A DNA stretch of 47,018 bases from Microbacteriaceae bacterium UBA6152 (GTDB lineage: Bacteria > Actinomycetota > Actinomycetes > Actinomycetales > Microbacteriaceae): NCBI GenBank assembly GCA_002423075.1, contig DIUS01000101.1, positions 1 to 47,018 on the forward strand, written 5' to 3'. Within the stretch, counting starts at the first letter, position 1. Every line of letters starts with the position of its first letter. The notes beneath the pieces are model-generated. The model saw nothing but the letters and a program-made list of their open reading frames with translations. It was not told the DNA's origin and did no database searches. Shown in pieces: positions 40,901-47,018 of the stretch. A program made the position numbers and the translations under genes.

Positions 40901-42475
40901 TTAGCGCCCGCGGCGCTGGCCGCCGGTCGAGTTCGATCGCACGACCTGGCCGACGCGGATTCCGCCGGTGCTCGCGCCACCGGCCGACGAGGCCCGACGC
41001 GAGGCCTGACGGGCGCGGGCAGGAGCCGCGGCTGCGGCGTCGGTGCTGCGAGCGGCCGGTGCTGCTCCGCTCGTCGCGGTGCGCGCGGGAGCCACGTCGG
41101 TGCGGTGCTGAGTCGAGCGCTGGCCGCCCTGCGAGGAGCGCTGACCGCTGCGCTGACCGCCCTGGCCGCCCTGGCCCGAGCGGTTCGAGCGCTTGCGCTG
41201 AGCGTTGGCGCCCTGCGAGCTGCCGCCGCCTTCGGGTTGGCGCTTGAGCACGGCCGGAAGCTCGTGCTCGGCCACGCGCGGCGCGACATCGCCGACGAGG
41301 CGAGTCACGGCCGGCGAGGTCGCGGTGACCTGTTGAGGCTGCACGCGAATGGCGGCCTTGCGCAGCAGGTCGGCGGTGTCACGGCGCTGCTCGGGCAGCA
41401 CGAGCGTCACGACGTCGCCCGCGGCTCCGGCGCGGGCGGTGCGCCCTGAGCGGTGCAGATAGGCCTTGTGCTCGGTCGGCGGGTCGACGTGGATCACGAG
41501 TTCGATGTCATCGACGTGCACACCGCGTGCCGCGACATCCGTCGCCACGAGCACGCGCACGCTGCCGTCGCCGAACGCGGCGAGGTTGCGGTCGCGGGCC
41601 GGCTGCGAGAGGTTGCCGTGCAGGTCGACGGCGGGAATGCCGTCGGCGGTGAGCTGCTTCGCGAGCTTCTTGGCCGTGTGCTTGGTGCGCATGAAGAGGA
41701 TGCGGCGGCCGCTGCCTGAGGCGAGGGCGGTGATCATGCGCTTCTTCTCGTCGGTGCCCGAGAGCTCGAAGACGTGGTGCGTCATGTCGGCGACGGGCGA
41801 GTTGGCCTCGTCGACCGAGTGCGTGATCGGGTCGCTCAAGAAGCGCTTGACGAGCTTGTCGACCCCGTTGTCGAGGGTCGCGCTGAAGAGCATGCGCTGC
41901 CCGCGCGCGGGCGTCGCCGTGAGGATGCGCGTGACGCCGGGCAAGAAGCCCAGGTCGGCCATGTGGTCGGCTTCGTCGAGCACGGTGATCTCGACCGAGT
42001 CGAGCGAGACGAAGCCCTGCTTCATGAGGTCTTCGAGGCGGCCGGGCGCTGCGACGACGATGTCGACGCCACGCTGCAGCTGCTGAACCTGCTTGCCCTG
42101 CGAGACGCCGCCGAAGATCGTCATGGCGCGCATGCCGTACGCCTCGGCCATGGGCTCGATGACGGCGAGAATCTGCGTGGCGAGTTCGCGCGTGGGGGCG
42201 AGGATGAGGCCGAGCGGCTTCATCGGGCGACGGGCCGGGCCCGTGCGCATGCCGAGGCGCGCGACCATCGGGATCGCGAAGGCGAGGGTCTTGCCCGAGC
42301 CGGTCTTGCCGCGGCCGAGCACGTCTCGCCCGGCCAGGGTGTCGGCGAGGGTGTCGACCTGAATCGGAAACGCCTCGGTCTTGCCCTGAGCTTCGAGAAC
42401 CTCGACGAGCGGGTAGGGCACGCCGAGCGCGCTGAATGTGGTGGAGCTGGGGGTGGTGAGTGCAGTGCTGGTCAT
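40901..42475 (-). CDS. DEAD-box RNA helicase
   Basis: This is a 524-residue helicase. The Q motif (FSALGVPYPLVEVLEAQGK) precedes GRGKTGSGKTLAFAIP, then PTRELATQI, VLDEADHMADLG, LFSATLDN, and the second domain FMRTKHTAKKLAK, ATDVAARGVHVDD and HRSGRTARAG. The last 110 residues are low-complexity Arg/Gly/Ser/Gln and probably bind RNA. Such proteins unwind mRNA and ribosomal RNA, often in cold. Start ATG 42475, after AAAGGC. A 330-bp gene-free stretch precedes it. Confidence 0.95.
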   Translation of the reverse strand: MTSTALTTPSSTTFSALGVPYPLVEVLEAQGKTEAFPIQVDTLADTLAGRDVLGRGKTGSGKTLAFAIPMVARLGMRTGPARRPMKPLGLILAPTRELATQILAVIEPMAEAYGMRAMTIFGGVSQGKQVQQLQRGVDIVVAAPGRLEDLMKQGFVSLDSVEITVLDEADHMADLGFLPGVTRILTATPARGQRMLFSATLDNGVDKLVKRFLSDPITHSVDEANSPVADMTHHVFELSGTDEKKRMITALASGSGRRILFMRTKHTAKKLAKQLTADGIPAVDLHGNLSQPARDRNLAAFGDGSVRVLVATDVAARGVHVDDIELVIHVDPPTEHKAYLHRSGRTARAGAAGDVVTLVLPEQRRDTADLLRKAAIRVQPQQVTATSPAVTRLVGDVAPRVAEHELPAVLKRQPEGGGSSQGANAQRKRSNRSGQGGQGGQRSGQRSSQGGQRSTQHRTDVAPARTATSGAAPAARSTDAAAAAPARARQASRRASSAGGASTGGIRVGQVVRSNSTGGQRRGR

Positions 42476-42807
42476 TCTGGTGGTGCCTTTCGTGGTTCTC
42501 CGTCCACGCACGCTTGCTCACAGGCGGTGTCGTCAGTTGTTGTCGGTATTCCGCGGAAATGCGACGCACAGTGACGACAGCGCAGGGCTGCGCAGTATGG
42601 AAGGTGTGGCGACGGCGGCAATGGCCGACATCGTTCGCCGTGAGAAAGTATCGAACCGTCTGGATGCGCGAGTCGGTGCGCGTGCAGCGGGAAGAGGAAG
42701 CGTTCTACGACGCAGGAGAGCTGAGAACAGTTCTGCCTATGCCTCCACCGTAGCAGGTGCGCCTGCGCGGCCTGGTTCAGGGCCGTGGCGCGCGGCAGAA
42801 TGTGCCT
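42476..42807. other. Gene-free region between the helicase and methyltransferase
   Basis: This 332-bp stretch contains no convincing gene on either strand; the codon frames here lack proper starts and continuity. It probably holds the promoter and a long leader of the leftward helicase, and the promoter of the methyltransferase. A GATACT with TTC in front (42646..42654, minus strand) is the best -10 candidate for the helicase. No obvious hairpin was found. Confidence 0.5.
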
Positions 42808-43437
42808 ATGACCGACGACGCGCGTGCACGGTGGAACGAGCGATATCTGGCACGCCCGCGAGTGTGGAGCGGGGCGCCGAACCCGGTGCTCGTCGCCGAG
42901 ACGGTCGCCCTCGCGCCCGGCCGCGCCCTCGACATCGGCTGCGGCGAAGGGGCGGATGCTCTCTGGCTGGCCGAGCGCGGCTGGCAGGTGCTCGGCATCG
43001 ACGTCTCTGACGTGGCCATCGATCGGGCTCGCGACGAGGCTCGATCGCGCACGGAGCCCGGGGGGCCAGGGCTCACCGGCAGCGCGGAGTTCCGCCGGGC
43101 CGATCTGCGCGACTGGCTGCCCGAGAGTCGGACGTTCGATCTCGTCATCGCCTTCTTCGTGCATCTGCCCGTCGATGAGCGCGACCTCGTCTTCACACGC
43201 TTGGCGGCAGCGGTCGCGCCGGCCGGCACTCTGCTGCTCGTGGGCCACGCCGTGAGCGACGCCACCTCGGGAGTGGGACGCCCCTCGGCGCACCTGCTCG
43301 TCGACGAATCCGACCTGTTGCCCTACGCGGCGGGGTTCTCGAGCGTGCACTCGAGCACGCGTGCTCGCGAGGTCGACGGGCCCAGCGAGACGGAACCGCT
43401 CACGGTGCACGACGTCGTGCTGGTCGCGCGCCGCTGA
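42808..43437 (+). CDS. SAM-dependent methyltransferase
   Basis: This is a 209-residue class I methyltransferase (TehB-like or UbiE-like). The SAM motif I is RALDIGCGEGADALWLAERG, then VLGIDVSDVAIDRAR, the RFDLVIAFFVHLPVDE-like segment (actual FDLVIAFFVHLPVDE) and LLLVGH. Start ATG 42808 (MTDDARARWNERY). Unknown substrate, small molecule likely. Confidence 0.87.
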   Translation: MTDDARARWNERYLARPRVWSGAPNPVLVAETVALAPGRALDIGCGEGADALWLAERGWQVLGIDVSDVAIDRARDEARSRTEPGGPGLTGSAEFRRADLRDWLPESRTFDLVIAFFVHLPVDERDLVFTRLAAAVAPAGTLLLVGHAVSDATSGVGRPSAHLLVDESDLLPYAAGFSSVHSSTRAREVDGPSETEPLTVHDVVLVARR

Positions 43438-43458
43438 GCGGGTGCGGCGCAGAGGGCC

Positions 43459-44130
43459 TCAGAGCACAAGACGACCGTCGCCGTAGCGCTCGCCGACGGG
43501 GATCTCGACGTCGACGACGTTGCCGGGCGGCGCGAGCGGGCAGGCCCAGGCCTCGTCGTAGGCGCACGAGGGGTTGTAGGCGAAGTTGAGGTCGAGCACG
43601 AGCGACCACGGCGCGCGGCCCCCGCCGAGGTCGGCGCCCTTGACGGTGTCGAGCAGGTAGCGGCCGCCGCCGTAGGTGCCGCCCGCAACCGTCGACAGCG
43701 CGTCGCGCACGGGCACGAAGATGCCGCCGCCGTACGAGGCGAGCCGCCAGACGTCGAGCGAGCCGACGCCAGGTACCTCGACGAGCCCGAGCCGCTCGAA
43801 CGGCACGACCCCGTCGGTGCCGGTCTCGACCTCGATGCGCGCGGGCTCAGCATCCTGCAACACGCACTCGAACCGCCACGCCGGATCGTAGGGCTTCACG
43901 CGCAGCCCCGTGAACGACTCGCGGTCGGCGGGCAGCAGCGGCGAGGCGGGGTGGTGGGCGAAGAGCTCGTCGCGCGTGCGGCGCCAGTGGTCGTGCGCCG
44001 CGGGCAGGTCGGTCGCGGCGCGCAGCTCTGCGTAGAGCGCCGCCGTGCGCCGCCGCCAATCGGCGACCGCGAGCGCGCTGACAGCCCGGTCGGGGGTACC
44101 CATCGACGATGCCGCGGATGCTGCGCTCAC
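43459..44130 (-). CDS. DUF1684 family protein
   Basis: This is a 223-residue protein. The region DHWRRTRDELFAHHPASPLL and the conserved PYDPAWRFECVL, DALSTVAGGTYGGGRYLLD, then VLDLNFAYNPSCAYDEAWAC and CPLAPPGN are the DUF1684 signature. GTG 44130 overlaps the stop of the SRPBCC gene (GTGA). Role unknown; in this family the Cys/Asn cluster looks like a binding site. Confidence 0.85.
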   Translation of the reverse strand: MSAASAASSMGTPDRAVSALAVADWRRRTAALYAELRAATDLPAAHDHWRRTRDELFAHHPASPLLPADRESFTGLRVKPYDPAWRFECVLQDAEPARIEVETGTDGVVPFERLGLVEVPGVGSLDVWRLASYGGGIFVPVRDALSTVAGGTYGGGRYLLDTVKGADLGGGRAPWSLVLDLNFAYNPSCAYDEAWACPLAPPGNVVDVEIPVGERYGDGRLVL

Positions 44131-44642
44131 GCCGCGCCGCCTCGCGCGCTCCTCGATCCGAACTGCGCCGCCCAGCCCGGCGCGAGCCGACGCAGCTTCT
44201 GCGCGCGCAGCTGCCAGAAGACCCAGAACCCGAGCCACGCAAGGGGCGTCAGCACGCCGGCGCCGACATCGAGGGCATCACGAAACCGAGTGCGAGCATC
44301 CGGTGCGGAGGGGTCGGGGCTGGTCGCCATGCGGTGGTGCCAGCTCGTGACGACGCTCATCGCCCCGCCCAGAGGGCCGCCTTCGTCGTGCACGATGCGG
44401 GTGCCGTCGGAGCGCACCTCATCGCGCAGCTGGATGAGCTGCGTGCCCATCGGCAGCAGGCCGAGCAAGCGCAGCCGAACGCGGTGCTCGGTGTCGGCCC
44501 AGCGCTCGGGGAATCCGCCTGGCTCGAGCGACTCAGCTTTCGTGAACGGCCCCGACACGGCACGGAACACGGCGGGGGAGTGCACGGCCTCCCAGGCTGC
44601 ATCGGGCGGGCAGTCGAGCAGCAGATCGAGTCTCACGCGCAT
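44127..44642 (-). CDS. SRPBCC-like protein
   Basis: This encodes 171 residues starting MRVRLDLLLDCPPDAAWEAV. The fold is a helix-grip SRPBCC: beta strand, helix AAWEAVHSPAVFRAV, then LGLLPMGTQLIQLRDEVR and a C-terminal helix (FRDALDVGAGVLTPLAWLGF). These bind lipids or hydrophobic ligands. The C-terminus has a hydrophobic segment WLGFWVFWQL that may touch the membrane. Translationally coupled with DUF1684. Confidence 0.75.
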   Translation of the reverse strand: MRVRLDLLLDCPPDAAWEAVHSPAVFRAVSGPFTKAESLEPGGFPERWADTEHRVRLRLLGLLPMGTQLIQLRDEVRSDGTRIVHDEGGPLGGAMSVVTSWHHRMATSPDPSAPDARTRFRDALDVGAGVLTPLAWLGFWVFWQLRAQKLRRLAPGWAAQFGSRSARGGAA

Positions 44643-44677
44643 GCCCCCAGTCTGCGCCACGTCGATACGATCGACCT

Positions 44678-45241
44678 GTGACCGCGCCCCACGATGACGA
44701 TCGCCCCGACGCCCAGCTCCGGTATCAGGTGCGGTTCGACGTCGGCCTCGACGGCGCTCGCCGCATCGGCGGCTCGGCCCACCTGCTGGTATGGTGCGAC
44801 GGCCTCGCGACCGAGCCTGTGCCGGTGGATGCACTGCCGCCGCACGTGGAAGTCATCGACGCGCGCTGCGGAGCCGCCGCGTCGATCGCCGAGCGCCTGC
44901 TGACGCTGCAGGCCGCCCGAGGGGAGCGCACGATGGTCGCGGTCGTCGCGGCGGGGTCGCCCGTCGAGGCTCCCGAGGGCGTCCCGGTCGAAGACCATTT
45001 GCTCGCGGGCGCCGTGATCGACGCCCTGGGCGCGGTCGGCATCGACGCTACGAGCCCCGAGGCCGCGGTCGCGGCGGCGGGCTACCAGGGCCTGCGCGGC
45101 GCGGTCGCGCACATGCTGAGCGCCTCGGTCGGGGGGCGGATGCTCGCCGCGAGTGAAGGACCCGATGCGGTGAGAGCCGCGCGCGAGCGCTGGGAATCGG
45201 CCGAACTCGTCGTGCTGCGGGAATTCGACCTGCCAGCCTGA
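44678..45241 (+). CDS. Hypothetical protein, possible 2-phosphosulfolactate phosphatase-like (ComB)
   Basis: This encodes a 187-residue protein from a GTG start. The segments HLLVWCDGLA, ERTMVAVVAAGSPVEAPEG, then VEDHLLAGAVIDALGAVGID suggest a ComB-like alpha/beta fold. It is shorter than ComB (about 230) and the classical metal ligands are not obvious, so activity is doubtful. ComB dephosphorylates sulfolactate phosphate in coenzyme M synthesis, which actinobacteria do not make. Assignment is tentative. Confidence 0.5.
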   Translation: MTAPHDDDRPDAQLRYQVRFDVGLDGARRIGGSAHLLVWCDGLATEPVPVDALPPHVEVIDARCGAAASIAERLLTLQAARGERTMVAVVAAGSPVEAPEGVPVEDHLLAGAVIDALGAVGIDATSPEAAVAAAGYQGLRGAVAHMLSASVGGRMLAASEGPDAVRAARERWESAELVVLREFDLPA

Positions 45242-45301
45242 GGTTGCGCACTACGCAGTGATTCGTCTCGACCACCGTTCGTCTCGATCGTAGGAGGACC
45301 C

Positions 45302-45604
45302 ATGAAGGCTCACATCAACGGCACCGTCATCGCCGAGGCCGCAGAAGACGACCTCATCAAGATCGAGGGCAACTGGTACTTTCCGCCGTCGAGCATCGTC
45401 GAGGGCTTTCTCTCCGAGAGCCCCACGCCCTACACCTGCCCGTGGAAGGGCGCGTGCCAGTACTTCACCGTGACGGTCGATGGCCAGGCTCTGCAGGACC
45501 GTGCCTGGAGCTACCCGACTCCGTACCCGAGCGGCATCGAGCGCGTGGGCAAAGACTTCAGCAACTATGTGGCGTTCTGGAAAGAGGTCACCGTCTCGGA
45601 GTGA
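45302..45604 (+). CDS. DUF427 family protein
   Basis: This is a 100-residue protein. AGGAGG precedes the ATG. The conserved features are VIAEA near the start, NWYFPPSSI, the TPYTCPWKGACQYFTVTVDG block and AWSYPTPYP with FSNYVAFW. DUF427 has a small beta fold of unknown role. Cys in CPWKGAC form a typical pair. Confidence 0.93.
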   Translation: MKAHINGTVIAEAAEDDLIKIEGNWYFPPSSIVEGFLSESPTPYTCPWKGACQYFTVTVDGQALQDRAWSYPTPYPSGIERVGKDFSNYVAFWKEVTVSE

Positions 45605-45617
45605 GACGAAGCCTGCG

Positions 45618-46118
45618 TCAGGCCGCCGGGGGTGCGACGCGCGTCACATCGCGCCACGAGATGATCGCCGCCCGGCTGAAGCCTCTCGAGCATCGCCCGC
45701 ACGACACCTCGCGGCTCGGGCGGCGGAACCGCACGAACTCGTGACCGCTCGGGCACGACCCGCGCCAGCGAGCCCGATCGTCGGCGATCGGGCCGTCGTG
45801 CGTCGTGCCGCCGACGTAGCCCAGGTCGCGCGCGATGCGGCGCCAGGCGGGCCCGTGGCCGGTGCCCGGGCCGGCGAGCGCGTGCGCGACCTCGTGCAGC
45901 AGCGTCTGGTGGATCGCGTCGTCGTCGAACCGCTCGGCCAGGTGCCGCGAGACCGAGATGCGCTTGCGGGCGAAGTCGCACAGCCCCGCTCTGCGGGTCG
46001 CGCGGTCGAAGGTGAAGCTCCACGAGTCGTCGAGATGCAGCGCGATGAGCGCCTCGGCCCAGTGCCGCACCCGGTTTAACTCGCTCACCCCGTCGATGGT
46101 AGAGGTCACCCCCGACAC
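45618..46118 (-). CDS. SprT-like zinc metalloprotein
   Basis: This is a 166-residue protein. HEVAHAL (the HExxH motif) is followed by GHGPAWRRIARDLG with a third His ligand, and a C-terminal zinc ribbon (CPSGHEFVRFRR, then CGRCSRG) that binds DNA. SprT/SPRTN proteins cleave DNA-protein crosslinks. Standard length for bacterial SprT-like proteins. Confidence 0.9.
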   Translation of the reverse strand: MSGVTSTIDGVSELNRVRHWAEALIALHLDDSWSFTFDRATRRAGLCDFARKRISVSRHLAERFDDDAIHQTLLHEVAHALAGPGTGHGPAWRRIARDLGYVGGTTHDGPIADDRARWRGSCPSGHEFVRFRRPSREVSCGRCSRGFSRAAIISWRDVTRVAPPAA

Positions 46119-46157
46119 ACGACCTGAGGGCGGCGGCGCGGCGGTCGTGCGGCGGAG

Positions 46158-47018
46158 TCAGTCGCGGCGATCGAGTGGCACGGCGATGAGCCGGTCGTCA
46201 TCGGCGCCCGGGCTGCCGTTCGCGTCGGTGTTGCTCGTGACGATGAGCAGACCACCGTCGCGCGACGCGACCGCGTCGCGCAGGCGACCGAGCTCTCTCA
46301 CGAAGAAGGCCGTGCTCGTTCCGGGGTCGTCGATGTCGATCGCCCACAGTCGCTGCCCGCGCAGCGACGCGAGAAAGAGGGTGTCGCCCACGATGCCGAG
46401 CCCGCTCGGGCTCGCTTCGCTCGTGGCCCACTGCTGCACCGGGTCGACGTAGCCCGCGCGACCGCCGATGCCTTCGACGACCGGCCAGCCGTAGTTCGAC
46501 CCTGCCTCGATGCGGTTCAGCTCGTCCCAGGTGTTCTGGCCGAACTCGGCGGCCCAGAGCTGGCCCGTGCGATCGAACACGAGCCCCTGGGGGTTCCGAT
46601 GCCCGAACGAATAGGTGTACGACCCCTCGATGGGGTTGTCGAAGGGAACATCGCCCTCTGGCGTCAGCCGCAAGATCTTGCCGGCGAGCGAGCGCGGGTC
46701 TTGCGAGAGGCCGGTCTGCTGGGCATCGCCGGTGGTCGCGTAGAGCATCCCGTCCGGTCCGAAGGCGAGCCGGCCGCCGTTGTGGTTCCGCGCTTTCGGG
46801 ATGCCCGCGAGCAGCACCTCGACGCTGCCCAGGTCATACGACCCCGGTGCGCCGGTGAGCGCCATGCGCACGATGCGGTTGTCGCTCTGCGCGGTCAAGA
46901 AGGCGTAGAGGTACGGCGTGCCCGTGTCGCGAGCGGCGATGCCGAGGAGCCCGCCCTCGCCACCCGGCACGACCCCCGGCACCGTGGCGACGACCCGCAC
47001 GTCGCCGTCGGGCATGAG
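46158..47018 (-). CDS. PQQ-dependent sugar dehydrogenase (partial)
   Basis: This shows the C-terminal 286 residues of a soluble aldose/sorbosone dehydrogenase. Beta-propeller motifs include GGEGGLLGIAARD, ARNHNGGRLAFGPDGMLYAT, TGDAQQTG, SYGHRNPQGL-like (actual FGHRNPQGLVFDRTGQLW) and EFGQNTWDELNRIEAGSNYG with GWPVVEG. The HNGG His and the Arg of GHRNPQG are PQQ contacts. It oxidises sugars outside the cytoplasm. The 5' end is beyond the window; a signal or lipoprotein leader is expected there. Confidence 0.92.
   Translation of the reverse strand, partial: LMPDGDVRVVATVPGVVPGGEGGLLGIAARDTGTPYLYAFLTAQSDNRIVRMALTGAPGSYDLGSVEVLLAGIPKARNHNGGRLAFGPDGMLYATTGDAQQTGLSQDPRSLAGKILRLTPEGDVPFDNPIEGSYTYSFGHRNPQGLVFDRTGQLWAAEFGQNTWDELNRIEAGSNYGWPVVEGIGGRAGYVDPVQQWATSEASPSGLGIVGDTLFLASLRGQRLWAIDIDDPGTSTAFFVRELGRLRDAVASRDGGLLIVTSNTDANGSPGADDDRLIAVPLDRRD

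Overview
The window is high-GC actinobacterial DNA, most likely from the family Microbacteriaceae. This is inferred from the high GC, the many GTG starts, the ATGA/GTGA stop-start overlaps, several apparently leaderless promoters, an Lhr helicase next to a Nei-type glycosylase, a BldC-like regulator and a 32-residue arginine/lysine-rich bS22-type ribosomal protein. It splits into two parts: a complete, very small prophage (1..15748) and about 31 kb of host chromosome.

Prophage. A 25-bp direct repeat (1..25 and 15724..15748) bounds about 15.7 kb of phage DNA. The repeat is the T-arm and acceptor end of a tRNA gene, probably tRNA-Arg(ACG), whose 5' part lies left of the window. From left to right the element carries: a leftward Cro/CI-type repressor whose 3' end runs into the attachment core; a rightward early cassette of small overlapping genes, including an HTH initiator-like gene with iteron-like repeats inside it, and an HNH nuclease; terminase small and large subunits, portal, a prohead protease-major capsid fusion, connector and tail genes, a short tape measure, minor tail proteins and a receptor-binding-type fibre; an M15 peptidase endolysin with holin-like membrane genes; then a leftward block holding a tyrosine integrase and six small overlapping genes. 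Size and gene order resemble the miniature siphophages of Arthrobacter and Microbacterium, but this one is temperate.

The main observation is what happens at attP. If the two prophage ends are rejoined in silico, the repressor frame reads through the core into the right end, giving a 114-residue viral form whose stop overlaps the ATG of the next gene of the leftward integrase operon. In the lysogen the frame instead enters the host tRNA, where the usual tRNA-Arg sequence would give an immediate TGA (about 84 residues). This matches the logic of integration-dependent immunity known from mycobacteriophage BPs and relatives. Integration would also cut the integrase operon away from the repressor promoter.

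Host region. After attR comes the displaced tRNA terminator, then: a LARTG-anchored surface protein; a pseudouridine glycosidase/PfkB kinase pair; an EamA transporter; a Pro/Ser-rich secreted protein; photolyase; a MarR regulator; a lipoprotein; a winged-helix regulator preceded by a leaderless cysteine-containing small ORF; upp and tadA; small membrane and hypothetical proteins; proC; the KtrB/KtrA potassium uptake pair; ArsR and BldC-like regulators; a bS22-type protein; a HAD phosphatase, a glutaredoxin-like protein and a SRAP protein; a secreted nuclease; Nei and Lhr repair proteins; an esterase; Nudix-like and GNAT proteins; a DEAD-box RNA helicase; a methyltransferase; DUF1684, SRPBCC, ComB-like, DUF427 and SprT-like proteins; and, running off the right edge, a PQQ-dependent sugar dehydrogenase. 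This part looks like ordinary chromosome with DNA repair and housekeeping genes.
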